Assembly: GCA_911728455.2 (NCBI GenBank)
Contig: OU452236.1
Coordinates: 7,248,171-7,312,170 of the forward strand
DNA length: 64,000 bases
Source: Marthasterias glacialis
Lineage: Eukaryota; Echinodermata; Asteroidea; Forcipulatida; Asteriidae
Direction of reading: 5' to 3'
Both the position numbers and the translations under genes were made by a program. Shown here one piece after another: positions 1 to 12,128 of the stretch. Position 1 is the stretch's first letter; each line of letters starts with the position of its first letter. Below the pieces are notes generated by a model. It made no database searches and was not told where the DNA came from. It was given only the letters and a program-made list of their open reading frames with translations.

Positions 1-1799
1 GTGCTGGAAGAAAGCCAGCAAAAAAACGCCGAAAAAAGAAGTCGGCAGCGCCACGGCCAATAACTCTAGAAATAATGGGGCTAGAGAGAAATTTCTTGTA
101 CCTGCAGGTAGCTGCCATAGTCCTGCATCCACAAATCTGGTTTTCCCGGCCAGCCAGGACCATCTTCCGACTTGAAACTACCAGGGAGCGGGGTTGCTCC
201 GAATGCGCTTCAAACGCCTGTCTAATGGCACTTTTGTACACGAAACTGTAACAGGGTGAAAACAAGACTTAGCAACGGCTCTATCTCCCAAAGTATTGGC
301 GGCAAACTGACAAGCCTGACACTGTTGGAAAGACCTGCTCATGGGCTTTGCACAAATGCCGGTCTTGGGGCTGCAGGATAAACAGGGAGGATGTCAGGGA
401 CCGCGGAGTGAGGACACCCCGACGATGTCCAGTGCATACGGCCATGCTGTGTGTACGTCAACAATAGCCAAGGCCACTACGTGTGTGCTGGACCGAAGCC
501 AGCAAAAAAAACGCCGAAAAAAGAAGTCGGCAGCGCCACGGCCAATTACTCTAGAAATAATGGGGCTAGAGAGAAATTTCTTGTACCTGCAGGTAGCTGC
601 CATAGTCCTACATCCGCAAATCCGGTTTTCCCGGCCAGCCAGGACCATCTTCCGCCTTGAAACTACCAGGGAGCGGGGTTGCTCCTAATGCGCTTCAAAC
701 GCCTGTCTAATGGCACTTTTGTACACGAAACTGTAACAGAGTGAAAACAAGACTTAGCAACGGCTCTATCTCCCAACGTATTGGCGGGAAAACTGACAAG
801 TCTGACACTGTTGGAAAGCCCTGCTCATGGGCTTTCCGAAAATATTGGTCTTGGGGCTGCAGGATAAACAGGGAGGATGTCAGGGACCGCGCAGTGAGGA
901 CACCCCGACGATGTCCAGTGCATACGGCCATGCTGTGTGTACGTCAACAATAGCCAAGGCCACTACGTGTGTGCTGGACCGAAGCCAGCAAAAAAACGCC
1001 GAAAAAAGAAGTCGGCAGCGCCACGGCCAATAACTCTAGAAATAATGGGGCTAGAGAGAAATTTCTTGTACCTGCAGGTAGCTGCCATAGTCCTACATCC
1101 GAAATTTTGGTTTTCCCGGCCAGCCAGGACCATCTTCCGACTTGAAACTACCAGGGAGCGGGGTTGCTCCGAATGCGCTTCAAACGCCTGTCTAATGGCA
1201 CTTTTGTACACGAAACTGTAACAGAGTGAAAACAAGACTTAGCAACGGCTCTATCTCCCAAAGTATTGGCGGCAAACTGACAAGTCTGACACTGTTGGAA
1301 AGCCCTGCTCATGGGCTGTCCGAAAATATTGGTCTTGTGGCTTTGGGATAAACAGGGGGGATGTCAGGGACCGCGGAGTGAGGACACCCCGACGATGTCC
1401 AGTGCAAATGGCCATGCTGTGTGTACGTCAACAATAGCCAAGGCCACTACGTGTGTGCTGGACCGAAGCCAGCAAAAAAAACGCCGAAAAAAGAAGACGG
1501 CAGCGCCACGGCCAATAACTCTAGAAATAATGGGGCTAGAGAGAAATTTCTTGTACCTGCAGGTAGCTGCCATAGTCCTACATCCGAAAATCTGGTTTTC
1601 CCGGCCAGCCAGGACCATCTTCCGCCTTGAAACTACCAGGAAACGGGGCTGCTCCGAATGCGCTTCAAACGCCTGTCTAACAGTGCTTTTGTACACGAAA
1701 CTGTAACAGAGAGAAAGCAAGACTTAGTAACGGCTCTATCTCCCAAAGTATTGGCGGGAAACTGACAACTTTAACACTGTTGGAAAGCCCTGCTCATGG

Positions 1800-1980
1800 T
1801 CATCTTCCGCCTTGAAACCACCAGGGAGCGGGGCTGCTCCGAATGCGCTTCAAACGCCTGTCTATTGGCACTTTTGTACATGAAACTGTAACAGAGTGAA
1901 AACAAGACTTAGCAACGGCTCTATCTCCCAAAGTATTGGCGGCAAACTGACAAGTCTGAAACTGTTGGAAAGCCCTGCTC
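1800..1980. repeat. Truncated satellite monomer, copy A
   Basis: The preceding monomer is cut at 'gctcatgg' and joined directly to 'tcatcttccgcc', skipping about 300 bp of the unit, so the anchors are 669 bp apart here and not 485. The same junction occurs at 5340, which marks this block as part of a larger duplicated segment. Confidence 0.85.
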
Positions 1981-4228
1981 ATGGGCTTTCCAAAATCCTG
2001 GTCTTGGGGCTGTGGGATAAACAGGGAGGATGTCAGAGACCGCGGAGTGAAGACACCCCGACGATGTCCAGTGCTTACGGCCATGCTGTGTGTACGTCAA
2101 CAATAACCAAGGCCACTACGTGTGTGCTGGACCGAAGCCAGCAAAAAAACGCCGTAAAAAGAAGTCGGCAGCGCCACGGCCAATAATTCAAGAAATAATG
2201 GGGCTAGAAAGAAATTTCCTGTACCTACAGGTAGCTTCCATAGTCTTCATCTGACAATCTGGTTTTCCCGGCCAGCCAGGACCATCTTCCACCTTGAAAC
2301 CACCAGGGAGCGGGGCTGCTCCGAATGCGCTTCAAACGCCTGTCTAATGGCACTTTTTTACACGAAACTGTAACAGAGTGAAAACAAGACTTAGCAACGG
2401 CTCTATCTCCCTAAGTATTGGCGGCAAACTGACAAGTCTCACACTGTTGGAAAGCCCTGCTCATGGGCTTTCCAAAAATGCCGGTCTTGGGGCTGTGGGA
2501 TAAACTGGGAGGATGTCAGGGACCGCAGAGTGAGGACACCCCGACGATGTCCAGTGCATACGGCCATGCTGTGTGTACGTCAACAATAGATAAGGCCACT
2601 ACGTGTGTGCTGGACCGAAGCCAGCAAAAAAACGCCGAAAAAAGAAGTCGGCAGCGCCACGGCCAATAATTCCAGAAATAATGGGGCTAGAGAGAAATTT
2701 CTTGTACCTGCAGGTAGATGCCATAGTCCTGCATTCGAAAATCTGGTTTTCCCGGCCAGCCAGGACCATCTTCCGCCTTGAAACTACCAGGGAGCGGGGT
2801 TGCTCCGAATGCGCTTCAAACGCCTGTCTAATGGCACTTTTGTACACGAAACTGTAACAGAGTGAAAACAAGACTTAGCAACGGCTCTATCTCCCAACGT
2901 ATTGGCGGGAAAACTGACAAGTCTGACACTGTTGGAAAGCCATGCTCATGGGCTTTCCGAAAATATTGGTCTTGGGGCTGCAGGATAAACAGGGAGGATG
3001 TCAGGGACCGCGGAGTGAGGACACCCCGACGATGTCCAGTGCATACGGCCATGCTGTGTGTACGTCAACAATAGCCAAGGCCACTACGTGTGTGCTGGAC
3101 CGAAGCCAGCAAAAAAACGCCGAAAAAAGAAGTCGGCAGCGCCACGGCCAATAACTCTAGAAATAATGGGGCTAGAGAGAAATTTCCTATACCTGCAGGT
3201 AGCTGCCTTAGTCCTGCATCCGAAAATCTGGTTTTCCCGGCCAGCCAGGACCATCTTCCGCCTTGACACTACCAGGGAGCGGGGCTGTTCCGAATGCGCT
3301 TCAAACGCCTGTCTAATGGCACTTTTGTACACGAAACTGTAACAGAGTGAAAACAAGACTTAGCAACGGCTCTATCTCCCAAAGTATTGGCGGCAAACTG
3401 ACAAATTTAACACTGTTGGAAAGCCCTGCTCATGGGCTTTGCAAAAATGCCGGTCTTGGGGCTGCAGAATAAACAGGGAGGATGTCAGGGACCGCGGAGT
3501 GAGGACACCCCGACGATGTCCAGTGCATACGGCCATGCTGTGTGTACGTCAACAATAGCCAAGGCCACTACGTGTGTGCTGGACCGAAGCCAGCAAAAAA
3601 ACGCCGAAAAAAGAAGTCGGCAGCGCCACGGCCAATAATTCCAGAAATAATGGGGCTACAGGGTATTTTTATGTACCTGCAGGTAGCTGCCATAGTCCTG
3701 CATCCACAAATCTGGTTTTCCAGGCCAGCCAGGACCATCTTCCGCCTTGAAACTACCAGGGAGCGGGGCTGCTCCGAATGCGCTTCAAACGCCTGTCTAA
3801 CGGTGCTTTTGTACACGAAACTGTAACAGAGTGAAAGCAAGACTTAGTAACGGCTCAATCTCCAAAAGTATTGGCGGCAGACTGACAGGTCGGACACAGT
3901 TGGAAAGCCCTGCTCATGGGCTTTCCGAAAATTTTGGTCTTGGGGCTGTGGGATAAACAGGGAGGATGTCAGGGACCGCGGAGTGAGGACACCCCGACGA
4001 TGTCCAGTGCATTCGGCCATGATGTGTGTACGTCAAAAATAGCCAAGGCCGCTACGTGTGTGCTGGACCGAAGCCAGCAAAAAAACGCCGAAAAAAGAAG
4101 TCGGCAGCGCCACGGCCAATTACTCTTGAAATAATGGTGCTAGAGAAAAATATCTTGTACCTGCAGGTAGCTGCCATAGTCCTGCATCCCAAAATCTGGT
4201 TTTCCCGGCCAGCCAGGACCATCTTCCG

Positions 4229-4260
4229 CCTTGAAACCACCAGGGAGGTCTAATGGCACT
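4229..4260. repeat. Satellite monomer with internal deletion
   Basis: In this monomer 'accaccagggag' runs directly into 'gtctaatggcac'. The usual intervening segment, with the 'cggggctgctccgaatgcgc' box and about 30 more bases removed, is missing, and the local anchor spacing is about 453 bp. No other copy in the window shows this deletion. Confidence 0.8.
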
Positions 4261-5339
4261 TTTGTACACAAAACTGTAACAGAGTGAAAACAAGACTTAG
4301 CAACGGCTCTATCTCCCAAAGTATTGGCGGCAAACTGACAAGTATGAAACTGTTTGAAAGCCTTCCTCATGGGCTTTCCAAAAATGCCGGTCTTGGGGCT
4401 GTGGAATAAACAGGGAGGATGTCAGGGACCGCGGAGTGAGGACACCACGACGATGTCCAGTGCATACTGCCATGCTGTGTGTACGTCAACACTAGCCCAG
4501 GCCGCTACATATGTGCTGGACCGAAGCCAGCAAAAAAACGCCAAAAAAAGAAGTTGGCAGCGCCACGGCCCATTACTCCAGAAATAATGGGGCTAGAGAG
4601 AAATTTCTTGTACCTGCAGGTAGCTGCCATAGTCCTGCATCCACAAATCTGGTTTTCCGGCCAGCCAGGGTCATCTTCCGCCTTGAAACCACCAGGGAGC
4701 GGGGCTGCTCCGAATGCGCTTCAAACGCCTGTCTATTGGCACTTTTGTACACGAAACTGTAACAGAGTGAAAACAAGACTTAGCAACGGCTCTATCTCCC
4801 TAAGTATTGGTGGCAAACTGACAAGTCTGAAACTGTTGGAAAGCCCTGCTCATGGGCTTTCCAAAAATGCCGGTCTAGGGGCTGTGGGATAAACTGGGAG
4901 GATGTCAGGGACCGCAGAGTGAGGACACCCCGACGATGTCCAGTGCATACGGCCATGCTGTGTGTACGTCAACAATAGCCAAGGCCGCTACGTGTGTGCT
5001 GGACCCAAGCCAGCAAAAAAAAGCCAAAAAAAGAAGTCGGCAGCGCCACGGCCCTTTACTCCAGTAATAATGGGGCTACAGGGTATTTTTATGTACCTGC
5101 AGGTAGCTGCCATAGTCCTGCATCCAAAAATCTGGTTTTCCCGGCCAGCCAGGACCATCTTCCGCCTTGAAACTACCAGGAAACGGGGCTGCTCCGAATG
5201 CGCTTCAAACGCCTGTCTAACGGTGCTTTTGTACACGAAACTGTAACACAGAGAAAGCAAGACTTAGTAACGGCTCTATCTCCCAAAGTATTGGCGGGAA
5301 ACTGACAAGTTTAACACTGTTGGAAAGCCCTGCTCATGG

Positions 5340-5520
5340 TCATCTTCCGCCTTGAAACCACCAGGGAGCGGGGCTGCTCCGAATGCGCTTCAAACGCCTG
5401 TCTATTGGCACTTTTGTACATGAAACTGTAACAGAGTGAAAACAAGACTTAGCAACGGCTCTATCTCCCAAAGTATTGGCGGCAAACTGACAAGTCTGAA
5501 ACTGTTGGAAAGCCCTGCTC
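5340..5520. repeat. Truncated satellite monomer, copy B
   Basis: The join 'gctcatgg' to 'tcatcttccgcc' is the same as at 1800. The flanking monomers on both sides also match those around 1311-2669 at a constant offset of about 3540 bp, for example anchors 1979 to 5519 and 2461 to 6002. Confidence 0.85.
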
Positions 5521-8303
5521 ATGGGCTTTCCAGAAATCCTGGTCTTGGGGCTGTGGGATAAACAGGGAGGATGTCAGAGACCGCGGAGTGAGGACACCCC
5601 GACGATGTCCAGTGCTTACGGCCATGCTGTGTGTACGTCAACAATAACCAAGGCCACTACGTGTGTGCTGGACCGAAGCCAGCAAAAAAACGCCGTAAAA
5701 AGAAGTCGGCAGCGGCACGGCCAATAATTCAAGAAATAATGGGGCTAGAAAGAAATTTCCTGTACCTACAGGTAGCTTCCATAGTCTTGATCTGACAATC
5801 TGGTTTTCCCGGCCAGCCAGGACCATCTTCCACCTTGAAACCACCAGGGAGCGGGGCTGCTCCGAATGCGCTTCAAACGCCTGTCTAATGGCACTTTTTT
5901 ACACGAAACTGTAACAGAGTGAAAACAAGACTTAGCAACGGCTCTATCTCCCTAAGTATTGGCGGCAAACTGACAAGTCTGACACTGTTGGAAAGCCCTG
6001 CTCATGGGCTTTCCAAAAATGCCGGTCTTGGGGCTGTGGGATAAACTGGGAGGATGTCAGGGACCGCAGAGTGAGGACACCCCGACGATGTCCAGTGCAT
6101 ACGGCCATGCTGTGTGTACGTCAACAATAGATAAGGCCACTACGTGTGTGCTGGACCGAAGCCAGCAAAAAAAAACGCCGAAAAAAGAAGTCGGCAGCGC
6201 CACGGCCAATAATTCCAGAAATAATGGGGCTAGAGAGAAATTTCTTGTACCTGCAGGTAGCTGCCATAGTCCTGCATCAAACAATCTGGTTTTCGCGGCC
6301 AGCCAGGACCATCTTCCGCCTTGAAACCACCAGGGAGCGGGGCTGCTCCGAATGCGCTTCAAACGCCTGTCTAATGGCACTTTTGTTCACGAAACTGTAA
6401 CAGAATGAAAACAAGACTTAGCAACGGCTCTATCTCCCAAAGTATTGGCGGCAAACTGGCAAGTCTGACACTGTACGAAAGCCCTGCTCATGGGTTTTGC
6501 GAAAATGCCGGACGTGGGGCTGCAGGATAAACAGGGAGGATGTCAGGGACCGCGGAGTGAGGACACCCCGACGATGTCCAGTGCATACGGCCATGCTGTG
6601 GTACGTCAACAATAGCCAAGGCCGGTACGTGTTTGCTGGACCGAAGCCAGCAAAAAAAAAACGCCGAAAAAAGAAGTCGGCAGCGCCACGGCCAATAATT
6701 CCAGAAATAATGGGGCTAGAGAGAAATTTCTTGTACCTGCAGGTAGCTGCCATAGTCCTGCATCAACAAATCGCGGCCAGCCAGGACCATCTTCCGCCTT
6801 GAAACCACCAGGGAGCGGGGCTGCTCCGAATGCGCTTCAAACGCCTGTCTAATGGCACTTTTGTACACGAAACTGTAACAGAGTGAAAACAAGACTTAGC
6901 AACGGCTCTATCTCCCAAAGTATTGGAGGCAAACTGACAAGTATGAAACTGTTTTCAAGCCTTCCTCATGGGCTTTCCAAAAATGCCGGTCTTGGGGCTG
7001 TGGGATAAACAGGGAGGATGTCAGGGACCGCGGAGTGAGGACACCACGACGATGTCCAGTGCATACGGCCATGCTGTGTGTACGTCAACAATAGCCAAGG
7101 CCGCTACGTATGTGCTGGACCGAAGCCAGCAAAAAAACGCCGAAAAAAGAAGTCGGCAGCGCCACGGCCAATAATTTCAGAAATAATGGGGCTAGAGAGA
7201 AATTTCTTGTACCTATAGGTAGCTGCGATAGTCCTGCATCCACAAATCTGGTTTTCCCGGCCAGCCAGGACCATCTTCCGCCTTGAAATCACCAGGGAGC
7301 GGGGCTGCTCCGAATGCACTTCAAACGCCTGTCTAATGGCACTTTTGAACACGAAACTGTAACAGAGTGAAAACAAGACTTAGCAACGGCTCTATCTCCC
7401 AAAGTATTGGCGGCAAACTGACAAGTCGGACACTGTTGGAAAGCCCTGCTCATGGGCTTTTTGAAAATGCCGGTCTTGGGGCTGTGAGATAAACAGGTAG
7501 GATGTCAGGGACCGCGGAGTGAGGACATCCCGACGATGTCCAGTGCATACGGCCATGCTGTGTGTACGTCAACAATAGCCAAGACCGCTACGTGTGTGTT
7601 CGACCGAAGCCAGCAAAAAAATAAACGCCGGAAAAAGAAGTTGGCAGCGCCACGGCCAATTACTCTAGAAATAATGGGGCTAGAGAGAAATTTTTTGTAC
7701 CTGCAGGTAGCTGCCATAGTCCTGCATCCAACAATCTGGTTTTTCCGGCCAGCCAGGACCATCTTCCGCCTTGAAACCACCAGGGAGCGGGGCTGCTCCG
7801 AATGCGCTTCAAACGCCTGTCTAATGGCACTTTTGTACACGAACCTGTAACAGAGTGAAAACAAGACTTAGCAACGGCTCTATCTCCCAAAGTATTGGCG
7901 GGAAAACTGACAAGTCTGACACTGTTGGAAAGCCCTGCTCATGGGCTTTCCGAAAATGCCGGTCTTGGGGCTGCGGGATAAACAGGGAAGATGTCAGGAA
8001 CCGCGGAGTGAGGACACCCGACCATGTCCAGTGCATACGGCCATGCTGTGTGTACGTCAAAAATAACCAAGGCCACTACGTGTGTGCTGGACCGAACAAG
8101 CAAAAAAACGCCGAAAAAAGAAGTCGGCAGCGCCACGGCCAATAACTCCAGAAATAATGGAGCTAGAGAGAATTTTTTTGTACCTGCAGGTAGCTGCCAT
8201 AGTCCTGCATCCAACAATCCGGTTTTTCCGGCCAGCCAGGACCATCTTCCGCCTTGAAACCACCAGGGAGCGGGGCTGCTCCGAATGCGCTTCAAACGCC
8301 TGT

Positions 8304-9788
8304 CTAATGGCACTTTTGTACACGAAACTGTAACAGAGTGAAAACAAGACTTAGCAACGGCTCTATCTCCCAAAGTATTGGCGGGAAAACTGACAAGTCT
8401 GACACTGTTGGAAAGCCCTGCTCATGGGCTTTCCGAAAATGCCGGTCTTGGGGCTGCGGGATAAACAGGGAGGATGCCAGGCACCGCGGAGTGAGGACAC
8501 CCTGACCATGTCCAGTGCATACGGCCATGCTATGTGTACGTCAACAATAGTCAAGGCCACTACGTGTGTGCTGGACCGAAGCCAGCAAAAGAACGCCGAA
8601 AAAAGAAGTCGGCAGCGCCAAGGCCAATAACTCCAGAAATAATGGGGCTAGAGAGAAATTTCTTGTACCTGCAGGTAGCTGCCATAGTCCTGCATCCAAC
8701 AATCCGGTTTTTCCGGCCAGCCAGGACCATCTTCCGCCTTGAAACCACCAGGGAGCGGGGCTTCTCCGAATGCGCTTCAAACGCCTGTCTAATGGCACTT
8801 TTGTACACGAACCTGTGACAGAGTGAAAACAAGACTTAGCAACGGCTCTATCTCCCAAAGTATTGGCGGGAAAACTGACAAGTCTGACACTGTTGGAAAG
8901 CCCTGCTCATGGGCTTTCCGAAAATGCCGGTCTTGGGGCTGCGGGATAAACAGGGAGGATGCCAGGCACCGCGGAGTGAGGACACCCCGACCATGCCCAG
9001 TGCATACGGCCATGGTGTGTGTACATCAACAATAGCCAAGTCCTCTACGTGTGTGCTGGACCGAAGCCAGCAAAAAAACGCCGAAAAAAGAAGTCGGCAG
9101 CGCCACAGCCAATAACTCCAGAAATAATGGGGCTAGAGAGAAATTTCTTGTACCTGCAGGTAGCTGCCATAGTCTTGCATCCAACAATCCGGTTTTTCCG
9201 GCCAGCCAGGACCATCTTCCGCCTTGAAACCACCAGGGAGCGGGGCTGCTCCGAATGCGCTTCAAACGCCTGTCTAATGGCACTTTTGTACACGAAACTG
9301 TAACAGAGTGAAAACAAGACTTAGCAACGGCTCTATCTCCCAAAGTATTGGCGGGAAAACTGACAAGTCTGACACTGTTGGAAAGCCCTGCTCATGGGCT
9401 TTCCGAAAATGCCGGTCTTGGGGCTGCGGGATAAACAGGGAGGATGCCAGGCACCGCGGAGTGAGGACACCCTGACCATGTCCAGTGCATACGGCCATGC
9501 TATGTGTACGTCAACAATAGTCAAGGCCACTACGTGTGTGCTGGACCGAAGCCAGCAAAAGAACGCCGAAAAAAGAAGTCGGCAGCGCCAAGGCCAATAA
9601 CTCCAGAAATAATGGGGCTAAAGAGAAATTTCTTGTACCTGCAGGTAGCTGCCATAGTCCTGCATCCGAAAATCTGGTTTTCCCGGCCAGCTAGGACCAT
9701 CTTCCGCCTTGAAACCACCAGGGAGCGGGGCTGCTTCGAATGCGCTTCAAACGCCTGTCTAATGGCACTTTTGTACACGAACCTGTGA
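8304..9788. repeat. Recent two-monomer (970 bp) duplication inside the array
   Basis: The monomer beginning near 8422 and the one near 9392 share private variants ('gatgccaggcaccg', 'caccctgaccatg', 'catgctatgtgtacg', 'caatagtcaagg', 'cagcgccaaggcc') that the monomer between them lacks or differs in. This gives an A-B-A pattern with a 970-bp period and points to recent unequal exchange or gene conversion. Confidence 0.75.
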
Positions 9789-11137
9789 CAGAGTGAAAAC
9801 AAGACTTAGCAACGGCTCTATCTCCCAAAGTATTGGCGGGAAAACTGACAAGTCTGACACTGTTGGAAAGCCCTGCTCATGGGCTTTCCGAAAATGCCGG
9901 TCTTGGGGCTGCGGGATAAACAGGGAGGATGTCAGGGACCGCGGAGTGAGGACACCGCGACCATGTCCAGTGCATACGGCCATGCTGTGTGTACGTCAAC
10001 AATAGCCAAGCCACTACGTGTGTGCTGGACCGAAGCCAGCAAAAAAACGCCGAAAAAAGAAGTCGGCAGCGCCACGGCCAATAACTCCAGAAATAATGGG
10101 GCTAGAGAGAAATTTCTTGTACCTGCAGGTAGCTGCCATAGTCTTGCATCCAACAATCCGGTTTTTCCGGCCAGCCAGGACCATCTTCCGCCTTGAAATC
10201 ACCAGGGAGCGGGGCTGCTCCGAATGCGCTTCAAACGCCTGTCTAATGGCACTTTTGTACACGAACCTGTAACAGAGTGAAAACAAGACTTAGCAACGGC
10301 TCTATCTCCCAAAGTATTGGCGGGAAAACTGACAAGTCCGACACTGTTGGAAAGCCCTGCTCATGGGCTTTCCGAAAATGCCGGTCTTGGGGCTGCGGGA
10401 TAAACAGGGAGGATGTCAGGGACCGCGGAGTGAGGACACCGCGACCATGTCCAGTGCATACGGCCATGCTGTGTGTACGTCAACAATACAAAAGGCCACT
10501 ACGTGTGTGCTGGACCGAAGCCAGCAAAAAAACGCCGAAAAAAGAAGTCGGCAGCGCCACGGCCAATAACTCCAGAAATAATGGGGCTACAGAGAACTTT
10601 TTTGTACCTGCAGGTAGCTGCCATAGTCCTGCATCCAACAATCCGGTTTTTCCGGCCAGCCAGGGCCATCTTCCGCCTTGAAACCACCAGGGAGCGGGGC
10701 TGCTCCGAATGCGCTTCAAACGCCTGTCTAATGGCACTTTTGTACACGAAACTGTAACAGAGTGAAAACAAGACCTAGCAGCGGCTCTATCTCCCAAAGG
10801 ATTGGAGGCAAACTGACAAGTCTGTCACTGTTGGAAAGCCCTGCTCATGAGCTTTCCGAAAATGCCGGTCTTGGGGCTGCGGGATAAACAGGGAGGATGC
10901 CAGGGACCGCGGAGTGAGGACACCTCGACGATGTCCAGTGCATACGGCCATGCTGTGTGTACGTCAACAATAGCCGAGACCGCTACGTGTGTGCTGGACC
11001 GAAGCCAGCAAAAAAACGCCGAAATAAGAAGTCGGCACCACCACGGCCAATAACTAGAGAAATAATCGGGCTAGAGAGAAATTTCTTGTACCTGCAGGTA
11101 GCTGCCATAGTCCTGCATCCGAAAATCCGGTTTTCCC

Positions 11138-11361
11138 AGCCACGTGTGAATTTCTATGTTTTTGAGCAACCCGAGTGGGCAAGCACGCAGTTTTTGAAAC
11201 ATGCCAATGACTACATCGGGCAAGAAAAACTCATCGTGCAACCGCAGCCGATGGACGTGCAGACTTTGCACTGGAAAATGCCTCATCAAAGTCAGAGATT
11301 AGGGTGTCCAGGTACCAGACTGTACACGTGGTTTGCGGACGCCCCAAAAACTCACGCGTGA
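11138..11361 (+). other. Non-satellite segment fused to the array end, with open frame
   Basis: The last monomer breaks off at 'ggttttccc' (about 11137), and unrelated sequence follows. One reading frame that begins inside the satellite at 10957 stays open through 75 further codons and ends at TGA 11359-11361. The part outside the satellite is moderately GC-rich and reads as a plausible polypeptide with several aromatic residues and no low complexity. I do not recognise it, and it has no start codon of its own near the junction. It may be a remnant of an older gene or element cut by satellite expansion, or an open frame by chance. Confidence 0.3.
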
Positions 11362-11379
11362 GTGGATTTACAACAGTCG

Positions 11380-11571
11380 TGAATTTAAACGCCAATATTT
11401 GCGACTTGGGGCACAAATCTTGAACTTTGACTCCAATATATCCACGACACGGGCAAAATCTTGAATTTTGAGGCCCATTTTGTGTAAATATTTGCGATTT
11501 TGGGTACAAATTGTGAACACTTATGACATTATTGGCGTAAACATAAACGTGCGCTGTCCCTTTAAAGCCAC
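11380..11571 (-). repeat. Degenerate half of a foldback-like element
   Basis: The end 'gtgcgctgtccctttaaagc' followed by 'caccgta' resembles the terminal repeat of the foldback element at 31081-31970 ('gtgcgatgtcccttcagggc' followed by 'caccata'). The interior repeats 'aatatttgcga' and 'gtgaac' motifs like those in that element's arms. Only one arm is visible, so this would be an old solo end. Confidence 0.4.
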
Positions 11572-11661
11572 CGTACATTATGGTTAATTTCTTGAAACTA
11601 AATAACAATCAGGCAATGATGCATTTTTAATCCAGTGTTTCTGATTCAGTGGACTCCTAAA

Positions 11662-12128
11662 CACTAATCCGAGCAGTGTTCGTTTATGGAGTTTTACACC
11701 ACCGCAATTATTGCCGCGGCACGCCCACTTGGACGCACACGCACTGTAATTCCTTCGTGCTGATTGGTACGTATGGGCGCTAACGCGCTATACGCGCATT
11801 ACTGATTCCATATTGAAAGTACAACAATACTTCAAAAGATTAAAAATACACATTTTCCAAGCAAATATCTTACACCGATTTTGTTCAAAAATGTCAATAT
11901 ATATTAACTGTTGATTAGTAGCAAAATTGCATCTGGTTTACCACACTATTTCTATGGTCTGACCACAGACATAATAACACCTATGTCGGTGGGGTCTGAC
12001 CTGCAATCTACCCACAAAGGGCGCCCTCTTGCAGTAAATAATAAGGCCAAGTGTTGTGTCGCGTACGCGTGCGGCGGCCATAGCAGCGGTGATGTAAAAC
12101 ACCATAAACGAGCGCTGCTTGGATTTGT
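11662..12128. mobile_element. Inverted-repeat element (MITE), family A, copy 1
   Basis: The left end (from 'actaatccgagcag') and the right end (to 'ctgcttggattt') are reverse complements over about 60 bp with scattered mismatches, including 'cgtttatggagttttacacc' against the complement of 'gatgtaaaacaccataaacg'. The same ends and part of the interior ('cgtgctgattggtacgtatg') occur in a shorter copy at 44716-44918 in opposite orientation. There is no coding sequence, so it must move by means of another element's transposase. The middle (about 11820-12010) is AT-rich and absent from the other copy, possibly a nested insertion. Confidence 0.7.

Larger units (their letters stand above)
1..11137. 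repeat. Tandem satellite array, about 485-bp monomer
   Basis: A single sequence recurs head to tail at about 485-bp spacing. The anchor 'catgggcttt' or a close variant falls near 339, 825, 1309, 1979, 2461, 2946, 3430, 3914, 4367, 4849, 5519, 6002, 6487, 6966, 7451, 7937, 8422, 8907, 9392, 9877, 10361 and 10845. Each monomer carries a PstI-like ctgcag inside 'acctgcaggtagctgcc', an A-rich stretch (about 'gccagcaaaaaaacgccg') and the box 'ggccagccaggaccatctt'. Copies differ by scattered substitutions and single-base indels, and the array starts before base 1. Open frames of 60-140 codons appear on both strands in every copy. The monomer is not a multiple of three, and one-base changes in the A run shift the frame between copies, so they do not behave as genes. 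I did not recognise 5S, U-snRNA, tRNA or histone sequence in the monomer. Confidence 0.95.

Noticed and set aside
341-10757. Dozens of 60-140-codon open frames in the satellite
   Set aside because: They repeat with the monomer on both strands, shift frame with single-base indels in the A run, and have no homologue that I recognise.
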